A stretch of 64,000 nucleotides of DNA, from the NCBI GenBank assembly GCA_030272155.1, contig CP126194.1:1302001-1366000 (forward strand), in the 5' to 3' direction. Below the pieces are notes generated by a model. The model did not search any database. It was not told the DNA's origin and was given only the letters and a program-made list of their open reading frames with translations. Numbering within the stretch: the first letter of the stretch is position 1; each line of letters opens with the position of its first letter. The position numbers and the translations under genes were made by a program. Of this stretch, positions 45,601-56,214 are shown piece after piece. The stretch is from Tetradesmus obliquus (taxonomy: Eukaryota > Chlorophyta > Chlorophyceae > Sphaeropleales > Scenedesmaceae).

Positions 45601-48600
45601 AAGACAAGGAGGCATCATTGTTTCATCCACAGGATCCTGTGGATGAGACAATGATGCCATCTTGTCATTGTTAAGGTGTCGCAAGTGAGTACGGGTTTGA
45701 TGACGCTGTCATCTTGTTATGTCATCTTGGTGATGTCTACCATGGTACTTATGTCCATTCGTCCTTCCGCGCATGGGCATGTTCACCGTGTTGCGCTGGT
45801 TGGGTTGCTGCTGGGTAGTGTGGCCGACCATGTGGGCATGCTGGTGCCAGGTGGGTACAACAATCGTCAATACGATATTGGGATAGCAGTGAACTTCTAA
45901 GCGGTGTTTATGGGAGAGCAAGGGCAGCATGTACTTGGGAGGCACCGTTTGCAGTCGCTGAGCCGGCCACAACTCGCAATGCGAGTAGTTGCTGACTCAA
46001 CTGACTGCAATTTGCGCCTCCAAGTACATGCTGCACTTGCTCTTGGGGAGGGAGGACTGCAGCATTCATTAAGCTTGGTGAGCCAGCAGTTGCCTGATAT
46101 CACTGGCTGTGTGTCCTCTTGAAACATAAATTTTAAAAGTGTATTCAGTGCTGGCATTCCGCACGGCTGCGTCTCCTGGCCTCCTTTTTGCTGTCCCAAA
46201 ACAGCAGACCATCCTGCTGGCGTGCAAGGACAAGTCAGCCAGCAGCAGCTGCCTCAACTTCTATTGTAGGCTGGAGCAACGTTACAGCATGAATTGTATG
46301 GTGCTTCAATGCCATTCATGCCATTCTGTTTCGTTGTGCTTCCCATCAAAATGCTGTTGCACGTGGCTGCTGTCCCTACTTTCTTCTCTTGCAGGCATCC
46401 TGCTGGCCTGCAAGGACAAGTCGGCCAGCAGCAGCAGCCTCTAAGCTGCTGTAGAGGTTATGTTTGACTCTGTTTCCCGCTGCAACACTGCCGCGCATGG
46501 TTGCTGTCCCTACATTCTCTGCCGCAGGCATCCTGCTGGCCTGCAAGGACAAGTCAGCCAGCAGCAGCAGCCTCAAAATCGAGGCGCTCACATTCCTGCG
46601 GGCTGCCATGGAGAGCAACGCGCCCCCAGTGTTCCAGCAGCACGTTGCACAGCTCAGCAGCGGCGTGTTTGCGGCAGTCGGGGAGCGCTACTACAAGGTG
46701 AGGGTTGAGGGTTTGAGCAAGGCTGCACACACCTGCAGCAGCGCCTGACAGCTGGTGCAAGTACAGCTGCGCAGCGGCGTGTTTGCGGCAGTGAGGGAGC
46801 GCTACTACAAGGTAGGCGCCTGCACACAGCAGCGCTTGTTCAGCTGCCGGGACATAGAATAACGTGTGCTACCGAGTCACTCACTTAATGATTTACATGC
46901 TTGCGGCAGTGGGGGAGCGCTACTACAAGGTGGATCGGTTGCGCTGTTTAGCAGTGCCTCACATAAGAACTTGATAGGTGTGTTGAAGCGCGTCCTCGGC
47001 ACCCTTTTTGTCAGAGCACTGTTCAACACTCACCCTATTGAAGCTAAAACAGCGCAGCTGCGCGTGAGCTGAAATCATGTGTACATGTCTGTACATGTTT
47101 GCAGGTCGCCGCCGAGGCGCTGCGGGTGTGTGAGCAGATGGTGTCAGTCATCCGGCCCAACCCGCCCGCCCCAACAGCCCCCGAGCTGGCGCCTGTTGTG
47201 GCTGGCATGTTCTCCTGCATCAATGGGCGGCTGGCAGCACAGGACCAGGACCAGGAGGTCAAGGAGTGTGCAATTTTGTGCATGGCTCATCTGGTGGCAA
47301 CCTGTGGGGACCTGCTGTCAGCTGAGGTGCGTTGGCTGAGGCAGCATTCTTCATTTGTAGCTATATTCTGGGCTCGAGGCGGCAGAGAAGGCCAGGAGGT
47401 CAAGGAGTGTGCAATCCTGTGCATGGCTCATTTGGTGGCAACTTGCGGGGACCTGCTGTCAGCTGAGGTGGGTTGGCTGAGCCGGCATGCTTCATAGTTA
47501 GGCATGGGCTCGAATGTGCAGAGAGAGCCAGGCGGTCACGGAGTGTGCTATTTTGTGCATGTCCCATTTGGTGGCAGCCTGCGGGGACCTGCTGTCAGCT
47601 GAGGTGCTTGTCAAGGCAGCATACATTACATTTAGTTAGGGGCTTGAGCGTGCAGACAAGATCGGGAGGTCAATCGGGCACAATGAGTGTGCCATCCTGT
47701 GCATGGCTCATTTGGTTGCAACCTGCGGGGACCTGCTGTCAGCTGAGGTGGGTTGGCTGAGTCAGCGCAACAGGAGGAGCAAGTGCCTGGTGTGCTGAAG
47801 CTGCTGCTGTTGCTTCTGCGCAGCAAGATCACCCTCGTAACCATCATCACAAATTAACAATCATCGTGTGCTGCAGGTCGCTGGCATGCTGAAGCTGCTG
47901 CTTGTCAATTGTAAACAAGCAAGTGGTTGTCAGCGACAATTGCAAACAAGCAAGTGGTTGTCAGCGACCCAGACAATGATATCACTCCACTATCGCCACC
48001 ATGATTCATGCTCAGCATCACATCGTCTGCTGCAGGTGCCTGGTGTGCTGAAGCTGCTGTTGGAGCGGCTGCGCAACGAGATCACCCGGCTGTCCGCTGT
48101 GAAGGGCTTTGCCATCCTGGCCCACTCTCAGCTGGAGCTGGGGCTGGACGGCGCACTGGAGCCGGTCATTGTGAGTGCGGCTTTCTTCACAGTTGGTTTC
48201 ACACAGCGAACGCAACACTTTGCATTCATACAGGCTGGGAACAGCCTGGTGGCACAGTACTGCAGCTGGCACCACAAGATAGGGAGTTTGTGAGGCTGTG
48301 AGTGGATCAGGTTTGAAGTTGAGCACGCAGTTGCAGCTGGAGCTGGGGCTGGACAGCGCACTGGAGCCGGTGATTGTGAGTTGGTGCCTGCTTGCAACCT
48401 TGTTTGTTTGTACAAAAACAGTTCAAGCTGTTTGTCCTATGCATCTACAGCTCTTCAATGATAGCCTGGTGGTGCAGCATCACAGCTGGCAGCATATCAA
48501 GAGAATTGCACGGTGCTGGGTGGGTGCTGGGAACAGCCGGAATCTCCCAAGCAGCGCTCATCAACCCTTGCACCACATCACTGGCCATTTTTGCTGCCTT

Positions 48601-51600
48601 GCAGGCACCGTGTGATGCCGCTTGCCACACCTGCAACTCCACAGGACCATTTCACTCACCCTCTCGTTTGCTTGCCGCATATTATACCTCACAATCTCAC
48701 CAACAGGCTGAGCTCACCAGCTTCCTGCGAAAGGCCAACCGCCTGCTGCGCCAAGCAGCATTGGCAGCTTTAGAAGCCTTGGTAGCCAAATACGGCCCAT
48801 CCCTGGATCCTGCAAGCACCAGCGCGCTGCTGGCTGAGTCATCAAGCCTCATCAGTGACGCTGACCTGTCAATTGCGGCGCTGAGCCTAAAGCTGGCGGT
48901 GACGCTGCTGCGGCAGCAGCCGGCAGTGGCGCAGCAGGTCGTGGAGCGGGTGCTGCCTGCTGGGCTGGTGCTGGTGCGCAGCCCGCTGCTGCAGGTGAGA
49001 AAAGATATGTTATGGTTTGGCGAGGGCAGCGTGTAAAACGAAAGCAAACCTGACGCGGCCGCCTTTGGGAGCAGTGCTGATGCGCTGGCAACCTGCAGAT
49101 GGTACATGGGGGCATGAACCATTTCGTGAGCGTATGCACCTGTGTGGTGGAGCGGGCGCGGCCTGCTGTCCTGGTGCTGGTGCGCAGCCCGCTGCTGCAG
49201 GTGAGCGCGACTGGCTTATGTATACTGGGGTAGCGTGGTGGCGTGCTGGTACTCTTGGTGCTTTGTTGGAGCAGTGCGGATGCTGCCTGCTGGGCTGGTG
49301 CTGGTGCGCAGCCCGCTGCTGCAGGTGAGGGTGAAATGTATGTTAGGGTTTGGTTGGGGCAGCGTGGTTGCGTGCAGGCGTGCGGGATGAAAGCATTTTT
49401 GAGGCCAACACGGATGCACCCTGTGTGAGCAGTGCTGATGCGCTGGCGATTTGCAGATGCTGCAATGAGGGCATGATCCATTTTGTGAACGTATGCACCT
49501 GTGCATGGGAGCGGGTGCTGCCGGCAGGGCTGGTGCTGGTGCGCAGCCCGCTGCTGCAGGTGAGAAAAGTTCTGATATGGTTTGGCAAGCGTGCAGATCA
49601 AAGCAAATCTGAGGCGGCGAGAATGCACTCTGTGCGAGCAGTGCTGGTGCGCTAGCGGTCTGCAGGTGCTACATTGAGCATGATCTGTTATGTGAGCGTA
49701 TGCACCTGTGTAGTGGAGCGGGTGCTGCCGGCAGGGCTGGTGCTGGTGCGCAGCCCGCTGCTGCAGGTGAGACAAGTTTTGATGTGGTGAGGCAGCATGG
49801 TCGCGTGGCAGGCGTGAAGGATGCAAGTTTGTGAAGCGAGGATGCTGTTGGTTGGAGCAGTGTTGATGCGCTGCCCGAGTCTGCAGCTCAGGTTCTGTGC
49901 ACGTGCCATTTGAATGCATGCAGTTTTGTAATAAAGCAATGGCATGTTTGTTTTGCCCATGCCAATCAACCTGTATAGCGCTCTCTTACTCTTCCACCAA
50001 CCGCGTTTGACCGTCGTTTGACCGTCGTTATTGTGCTGCATGTAACGCGTGCAGGGTGCAGCGCTGGCGGAGCTGCAGGCGCTGTTCCCGGCCCTTGCAG
50101 GAACAGGCTCCCCAGCAGCCAAGACAGAAGCACTACTGTCAGCACTGCTCGATGAGGGCAGGGGCAGGCGGGACGGCGGCGGCAGCACAGACGGCAGCGC
50201 ACGGCAGGCCCAGCACAGCGTGGCGCAGTGCTGTGCGGTGCTGGTGGTGCCGGCTGGGCAGGCGCAGGTGGATGCAACCGTGAAGCAGCTGCTGCAGATG
50301 CTCAAGTCAGCAGACCAAGGTGGGTGAATTTGGTGGTGGTTGTGGGCTATGCATGCAGCTGCAGGCAATGGAAGGAACAGGTGGCTGCTGTTTGCTGTGT
50401 GTATGGCGGAGGTTCTGCTGCTGTCTGTGCCAAGGATAGATTGCAGCACACCCACTCGTGTACCTGCCCGCCTGTTGCTTTGGCATGTAGTAACCTACCC
50501 TCTGTCTGCCTGCTGATGTGCCTTGTCTTGCAGCCTCCCAGCGGCTAGCGCTGCTGTGCCTAGGAGAGATCGGCCGTCGCACAGACCTCTCATCAGCGCC
50601 TAACGTTGAGTCAGCAGTCAACGCCTCCCTCAGCTCTGAGAATGAGGACATCAGAGCAGCAGCAAGCTTGGCTCTGGGTGGCGTGGCATGTGGCAACCTG
50701 GGGCGCTTCCTGCCGGCGCTGCTGCAGAGCATTGAGGGCGCTAGCGGGCAGAGCAAGCAGCAGTACCTGCTGTTGCAGGTGCGTTGACTGGTCAGCGCGG
50801 GGCTGGCAGCTGCAAGTAATGCGCCACTTCGACCTATTCAGGCCACTCCACCTGTATGTACAGAGCAGGGCACTGTTGATGTTGGGCAGGATGTTGCCTT
50901 TACACGTTTGTGCCGCCACTGCAGTGCTTCATGTATGTTCAGACGTTCAGATAGGCGTGGGCGGTGTGATCATGTTTGACCCTTGTGACTCACGAGCTGT
51001 CTCTTTGGCTGCTGCTGTTTCCTGCAGGCGCTGAACGAGGTGGTGACCACCGTCAGTGCACGCAAGGCAGCAGACACGCGGGCAGGCTTCACAGAAGGTG
51101 TGTGAGGGGCAGTAGCTTTCATCTATTTGTACGTGTAGTGTGTTGTTGACGAAGGGATTGCATATGAATGCATGCAAGCAGGATAGCGATACATGCCTGT
51201 TGTGTGTCTGCTGTTCCTTGCATGTCGTGTGCCTGCTGTTCCTTGCATGTCAACTGCCACATGCTGCCTCGCAGCCACGCCATGCATGCACAGCAGGCGT
51301 CTCAAAACTGTTGGTGCACACATCACATGCTGTCTGGCTCATGTCTGCTCGCTGCTGCTGTGTTGCTGCTCTTTTGTGCTCTCCTGCAGCGCAAGTGCAG
51401 CAGGTGCTGGACCTGCTGGTGTCCTGCAGCAGGGCAGAGGAGGAGTGCAGGAACGTGGTGGCGGAGTGCCTGGGGCGGCTGGCGCTGCTGCACCCCTCAG
51501 AGGTGCTGGCGCGGCTGCGCACAGGTGCGGAGCCGCGCTGTTGTATGCTGCTGCTGCCATTCAATGTGTGGACGCTTGCTGTTGTATGTATGTGCTGCTG

Positions 51601-53842
51601 TGCCTGACAGAGATGTTCTTATGCCTGCGCACATGCCCGCACAGACAGCTGCCGTTGCGTGGGTGCTGCTGTTGCGGCTTGACGCTTGACTGCGTGTACG
51701 TGCTTGCTGCGCTGCCTGCTGCAGGGCTGTCGAGTGACAGCGAGCACACGCGCTGCGTGGTGGTTGGCGCTGTCAAGTACATGGTGGTGGACAAGCCACA
51801 CCCAGTGGATGACCTGCTCAAGGTGCGTGCAGAACATTGGGACGCCTGCATCCGCGATTACTTTTTTTGCAGCTGCACCGTTAGTCTGGTGCTGTCAAGT
51901 ACATAGTGGTGGACAAGCGCCGCCCAGTGGATGACCCGCTCAAGGTGAGGCGCAATAACTGTGCAGCACAAAGTGCAGTGCAACACATCATCATATGTGT
52001 GCCACCATGTTTTGCTGCAACCAGGACAGGTGCTCGCTGCTTCTGCGTGTCATGCCACATGCAGGTATCAACATCAGTGTTGCCATGCCGCTTACAGATA
52101 ATAACATCACAAGCGCCTGCATCTGCGTTTGAATGTGTTATAACACTGTTACTTTTCTCCTGCAGGACTGCCTGCTGGACTTCCTCATGCTGATGAAGGA
52201 CCCAGACCGGCACGTGCGCAAGGCGGCAGTGGTGGCGCTGTCTGCTGTGGTGCACCACAAGCCGGGCCTGGTGGCTGCTGGGCTGGAGCAGCTGCTGCCT
52301 CTGCTGTACGACCAGACAGCAATCAAGCCAGAGATGGTGCGTGGTGAAACTACTGTCTCTGTGGTGTGCCAGCTGCTGCCTGTCCATCTGAAATCTGTCA
52401 TCAGCTCAAGTTGCTGCTGGTTGGTTGGCTTCTATGCTGCACCTGGCTTGCCATGTGCCCTGCATTCTTTTTCCCTCCCCCTTCCTCACCCGGTCAAACT
52501 CTGGTCAAACATGCAGATCCGCACGGTTGACCTGGGCCCCTTCAAGCACCGCATCGACGACGGCCTGGAGCTGCGCAAGGCTGCCTTCGAGTGCCTCGAC
52601 ATCCTGCTCACGGCGCTGCCACACGTGCTGCAGCAGCAGCCGGACTTTTTGGCAGCGTTGGAGAGTGGGCTGAAGGACCACCAGGATGTGAAGGCGCCTG
52701 CACACCTGATGCTGGTCAAGCTGGCAGCAAGCCCAGGTGGGGTCGGATAAGAGCAGCTGCCTGCATAGTTGTGCGTGAAGCGTGTCAGACCTGGTGGATA
52801 TGTGAACCTGAGGTGGTGGTTGTTGCAGTGGCTGTTGAGTTTTGGCGTGTCCTGTGTCATGCTCAGGCATGCAGAAGCAGCAGCAGCAGCTGAACGGGCT
52901 GGCAACAGCCTCCAAGTATATTAAATTGCCTTTCTTGTTTGTCAAAATTCGTCACATATTCATGCTACAGGTGGCGGCCCCGCTGTGCTGAGCCAGCTGG
53001 GCAAACCGTGACAGCCAATGTGACTGTGTTCATTGCATTCGTGTGCTGCACTGCTGTTGCCCAGTCTGCAGGCGGCGGCCCTGCTGTGCTGAGCCAGCCG
53101 GACAAGCCTTGAGGCCAATACAATCACTTAAATCCTTGTGCTGTACCGTTGCTGTACTGTGCTGCAGGCGGCGGCCCTGCTGTGCTGAGCCAGCTGGACA
53201 AGCTGGTGGAGCCGCTTGAGAAGACGCTCACCGCAAAGCTCAAGAGCGACGCAGTCAAGCAGGAGGTGCGGCGGCAGCCACATTGATTACACTTGTTGCA
53301 TGACTGTGATGTAAACGGAAAGTTTTGATGTGTCCGCCATAGGGCGGGTTGTGGTGCAGCTGCTGGTTGACTTGCATGGCAACCGGCTGCAGCAGAAGTG
53401 GATTTGACTTGCTGGGATGGATACAGTGCAGATGCTGCAAGCAGAGCAGCGGGTGCCTGCAGGAATGCACACAGGCGCCTGCTGCATGACAACAACATTG
53501 CCTCAAGACTTTGCAGCTGCTAGTCCTGCTTGAACTCAGCATCCTCAGCACACGCGTCATCTGTTTCTCAACTCACCATCAGCACTATTCTTGCAGCCCA
53601 GGTTCAAGTCTGTCAAAGTCAATTGGTCAAACATGTGGTCCGCGCAGGTTGACCGCCACGAGGAGCTGCTGCGCAGCTGCCTGCGCGCCGTGGACGCGCT
53701 CAACCGCCTGCCAGGCAGTGAGGCCAGCGCCCCCTTCACAGGCTTCCTGAAGCGCACTGTTATGAGCGGACCGCTGCGGGAGAAGTTCCTGGCGGCACAG
53801 GCGGAGCGGCAGGAGGCAGAAGGCGAGGCAATGGAGCTGTAA
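38899..53842 (+). CDS. CAND1: Cullin-associated NEDD8-dissociated protein (CAND1/TIP120)
   Basis: HEAT-repeat protein that binds un-neddylated cullin-RING ligases and exchanges their substrate receptors. 24 exons with matching phases: 38899-38934, 39510-39587, 39980-40071, 40443-40659, 41038-41200, 41639-41786, 42249-42345, 42783-42885, 43365-43476, 44074-44233, 44664-44874, 46528-46697, 47105-47326, 48036-48170, 48707-48994, 50055-50319, 50534-50778, 51028-51097, 51390-51524, 51725-51822, 52166-52336, 52517-52736, 53168-53265, 53648-53842. Product 1,242 residues, the family length. Key blocks: DKDFRYMATSDLLNEL, DISGLAVKCLGVLVRKV, DIASIGLKTVIE, acidic DEDMSWKVRRA, ERLRNEITRL, RNVVAECLGRLALL, GPFKHRIDDGLELRKAAFEC, LVEPLEKTL, ending GEAMEL. 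No frame defects. Nearly every intron contains echoes of neighbouring exon edges, so alternative junctions are possible. Confidence 0.95.
40145..42485 (+). repeat. CAND1 exon-edge echoes, exons 3-7
   Basis: Donor-side copies: exon 3 end (LAVK) at 40145-40172; exon 4 end (ICSCMLDGVMQK) at 40788-40832; exon 5 end (SRQGIRKRAL-CI) at 41262-41312 and 41366-41420; exon 6 end (ALSKAVGYR) at 41867-41899; exon 7 end (DEELRECALQ) at 42436-42482. Acceptor-side copies: exon 6 start at 41511-41581, exon 7 start at 42126-42190. Each copy retains the AG or GT of the splice site. Confidence 0.85.
43140..44012 (+). repeat. CAND1 acceptor-side echoes of exons 9 and 10
   Basis: Exon 9 start (AADDMDEDGGEG) is copied at 43140-43176 and 43244-43290. 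Exon 10 start (CTGCAG then AAAKLLSALVH) is copied four times, beginning near 43668, 43764, 43864 and 43967, before the true start at 44074. This is a regular ~100-base tandem array, each unit with its own acceptor. Confidence 0.88.
45224..45392. repeat. Long imperfect hairpin in CAND1 intron 11
   Basis: Arms 45224-45286 and 45330-45392 are reverse complements at roughly 83% over about 63 bases, with a perfect core GCTGGTTACCTTGGTCATA. The loop is about 43 bases. It could form foldback DNA or a double-stranded RNA stem in the intron. Confidence 0.8.
45535..45735. repeat. Second hairpin with inner palindrome, CAND1 intron 11
   Basis: A diverged duplicate of the preceding hairpin (arms near 45535-45576 and 45692-45730) encloses a palindrome centred on GGATCC at 45632-45637. 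Its arms 45603-45634 and 45635-45666 match at 29 of 32 positions. The hairpin was evidently duplicated together with the exon 11 echoes. Confidence 0.75.
46200..47757 (+). repeat. CAND1 exon-edge echoes, exons 12-13
   Basis: Exon 12 start (ILLACKDKSASSS) is copied upstream at 46200-46260 and 46392-46443. Exon 12 end (SGVFAAV-ERYYK) is copied downstream at 46770-46812 and, shorter, 46903-46930. Exon 13 end (QEVKECAILCMAHLVATCGD...) is copied downstream at 47391-47470, 47527-47605 and 47678-47755, the last three carrying 75-80 exon-derived bases each. Confidence 0.88.
47783..48378 (+). repeat. CAND1 exon-edge echoes of exon 14
   Basis: Exon 14 start (VPGVLKLLL) recurs at about 47785-47830 and 47877-47903 upstream; its end (QLELGLD-ALEPVI plus donor) recurs at 48337-48377 downstream. 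A separate 31-base tandem duplication (AACAAGCAAGTGGTTGTCAG) lies at about 47911-47965. Confidence 0.82.
49143..49770 (+). repeat. CAND1 donor-side echo array of exon 15
   Basis: The exon 15 end coding ERVLPAGLVLVRSPLLQ plus CAG|GTGAG donor is repeated near 49145-49203, 49272-49328, 49506-49563 and 49713-49770, after the true end at 48994. Exon-derived parts are nearly identical, while intron parts, though related (a recurring GATATGGTTTGG-like motif), have drifted and changed length. Confidence 0.9.
51884..51950 (+). repeat. CAND1 donor-side echo of exon 20
   Basis: Exon 20 end (GAVKYMVVDKPHPVDDLLK) is copied at 51884-51946 as a near match with one in-frame stop (TAG in place of ATG) and a GTGAGG donor. 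The true exon ends at 51822. Confidence 0.85.
52970..53112 (+). repeat. CAND1 acceptor-side echoes of exon 23
   Basis: Exon 23 start (GGPAVLSQLDK) with upstream CTGCAG/CTACAG acceptor is copied at about 52970-53010 and 53071-53111, before the true start at 53168. Spacing is close to 100 bases. The two copies gain a stop just after the copied part. Confidence 0.85.
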
Positions 53843-53873
53843 GTAACAGTTCAAACTGACAGCTCGCAGCGCT

Positions 53874-54522
53874 GTGAGGCTTCCTGAAGCGCACAGTCAT
53901 GAGCGGACCGCTGCGGGAGAAGTTCCTGGCTGCGCAGGCGGAGCGGCAGGAGGCAGAGGGCGAGGCGATGGAGCTGTAAGCAGAAGTTGTAGAACGAACG
54001 TGTCGCAGTGCTTGGGGGCTGTCTGGAGCGCAGCAGTGGCCGGAGCGCTGCAGTTCCTGGCAGCACAGGCGGAGCGGCAGGAGGCAGAGGGCGAGGCCAT
54101 GGAGCTGTAAGTGACAGTTCAAACTGACAGCTCGCAGCGCTGTGAGGCTTCCTGAAGCGCACCATGATGAGCGGACCGCTGCGGGAGAAGTTCCTGGCGG
54201 TACAGGCAGAGCGGCAGGAGGCAGAGGGCGAGGCAATGGAGCTGTAAGTAACAGTTCGAACTGACAGCACGCAGCGGTTTGCGGCTTTCTGAAGCGCACC
54301 GTGATGAGCGGGCCGCTGCGGGAGAAGTTCCTGGCAGCACAGGCGGAGCGGCAGGAGGCAGAGGGCGAGGCCATGGAGCTGTAAGTGACAGCTGTCAGTA
54401 ACGGTCAGAGCAAGTGGCATCACTTTACTCGAGCGCAGCAATGGCTGCGTCGCTGCAAGACAAGTTCCTTGCGTCGCAGGCGGAGCTGCAGGAGGTGGAG
54501 GGCGAGGCATTGGGGCTGTGAC
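53874..54522 (+). repeat. Five-unit echo array after the CAND1 stop
   Basis: The terminal coding block GFLKRTVMSGPLREKFLAAQ, AERQEAEGEAMEL is repeated at about 53874-53980, 54005-54110, 54143-54247, 54283-54383 and 54425-54521. The last copy is most diverged. Four of the five copies end like the original in GAGCTGTAAG, which is both a stop codon (TAA) and a near-consensus donor (GTAAG). Confidence 0.9.
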
Positions 54523-54592
54523 TATGAAAGTGGTTACTGACAGGGTGCATGTGGGGCCAGAAGGTACAGCAGGGATAGCCCGCATGTGCCAT

Positions 54593-54725
54593 AGCTGCAC
54601 ATGCTAATCTGAGGTTCAGCAGCCACGGTGGCCTTTCGGGGGACCACTTCTTGCCATGTGAGTGCGCATTATGTTGCATGATGCTTATGCTTGTAATGAA
54701 TGCAATTCGGCAACTTTCTTTATAT
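54593..54725 (+). mobile_element. 133-bp fragment of the KDZ element
   Basis: Matches 6546-6678 with two substitutions over 133 bases. Similarity stops abruptly on both sides. It has no terminal repeat, so it is not a transposed end-to-end copy. It sits just beyond the CAND1 3' echo array. Confidence 0.88.
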
Positions 54726-54839
54726 GTGCCGATGGCTGCTGCTGTTGCCGCTGCCTAGCTGGGCACAAGGCAGATTGCTGGCAGGTAGTGTGCTCAGGAT
54801 GAGGGTGTGCATTTGGGGCATCTCATGGTTTCCAACCAC

Positions 54840-55107
54840 CTGCAGAGATCTGCAGCACCATGCTGATGTCTGGCCCCGAGGGCCCGATTACTGAGGAGTT
54901 GGTTGTCGAGCCGTGCAAGTGTTGCTGTTGATGCTGCGTTTGTGCAGCCGCACGCCTGACAATGGCATGTGCAGGCGCAAGCATGTGTTGTTGCGTCAGC
55001 TGCCCAGCGACAGTGACGGTGCGCACAGCTGTGAGCCAGCAGCCAAGCAGACTGCACCGCGCCCCTATAGCTACGCCACCTCGGCCGACAGCATGAGCAT
55101 GCATTGA
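54840..55107 (+). other. Possible orphan coding fragment
   Basis: Two adjacent blocks read like exons: ICSTMLMSGPEGPITEELVV after a CTGCAG acceptor (about 54845-54912), and RTPDNGMCRRKHVLLRQLPS...TSADSMSMH ending in TGA at 55107 after a TGTGCAG acceptor. No start exon or family is recognised. It could be the 3' remnant of a gene whose 5' part was lost when the neighbouring repeats formed, or a chance frame. Confidence 0.25.
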
Positions 55108-56214
55108 TTGAGGCGTTGGTGCATGCTACGTTGCTGAATGCTTTGTGTCAGTGCAGCCCCCACCGCCCCCTGTGAATACCGGGGTATAACTACACCTACA
55201 CATCTGCAGGGCGGAGTGTAGCCTAGCCTGTGGCAGCATCTCGTAGGCCTTGCAGCTGCCTTGCAGTTCAAGGTTCGGATGGTCCATGGTGGTTATCAGT
55301 GGTGGTTATCAGAGGCATGATGGCTATTTTACCAGATGGTGTACAAGCCAATGGTTGTGCCACAACTGTAGCCTACAGCATGATGCTGGCACGTGGTTGG
55401 AACAACACACATGTCAGAGACCATCCCTGGTAGTCTCCCCAGTAAACAAGTCCCACAGTGTGTACGTGTGTTCGAGAGAAGCATGCCCTGCCCACACAGC
55501 CATGCACGCTGCAACTCTTTATACAGCCACTTCTGCCGATGCTGCTGCCCCACAATGTGTTCAGCGCAATTGTCACCAACTTGCTGAACAACCATGCAGT
55601 CAAAGCACAATGCAAAGGTGATCCCACCGCTGAGCCGCGTTGATGCTGACAACCACCACGTATGCAATTCCCAACACCAGTTTTGATTTTGGATCTGGGC
55701 ATATCAGCACCCAGCCATCTTCCCGCCATACACAGCAACAACGCAAGCGAATCAAGCAGTACACTCCTCATAACCCGACAACACAGGCATGTGCGCATTG
55801 CGGCGCACGGAACCAGCTTGTCGCACCTTTCACAGCACCGGCACTCAGCCAGCCGCTTGCTGTGTGCAAACACAAAACTGGCATGCAGATGCATCAGCTG
55901 CTGAGCTGCTGTAGCACACACCCTTTCCACAGCAGGTGACACCTGCTCGCCCTGTAACGTGTGCAACACGACTGGATATCTGCCCATTCAACCAAGGTGT
56001 CAGCCTGTGTAACAGGGAATCCACAAGCCTGCTGCTGTGTGACCAGCCAGTGAGATGGGTCCCCTTTGGTAACGAAACAGCATGCTGCTGTGCGCACAGA
56101 CACGTGTAACAGGTGGCCTCAAAGCCTTGTCTGGTGCAGGTACGCCATGCAGCACAGACGAGTTACCAACGGCTTGGGCCCAGCTGGCCAGCAGCTCTGC
56201 CTCGCAGCAGCAGC
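55108..56214. other. Intergenic, no feature seen
   Basis: About 1.1 kb upstream of the BTB-BACK gene's stop codon. Only short overlapping frames are present; no conserved exon, RNA gene or repeat was recognised. Confidence 0.5.

Larger units (their letters stand above)
44997..45860 (+). repeat. CAND1 donor-side echoes of exon 11
   Basis: The exon 11 end (MGMFTVLRTLVGVLPGSVAD, HVGMLVPG with GTGGGT donor) is copied at about 44997-45092, 45140-45224 (degraded), 45455-45540 (degraded) and 45770-45855. The first and last copies are nearly intact; the middle two carry internal losses and flank hairpin sequences. Confidence 0.85.

Noticed and set aside
48852..49919. 355-residue minus-strand open frame
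   Set aside because: It runs antisense through the CAND1 exon 15 echo array; its repeated LRTSTSPAGS-like motif is just the reverse of the echoed exon.
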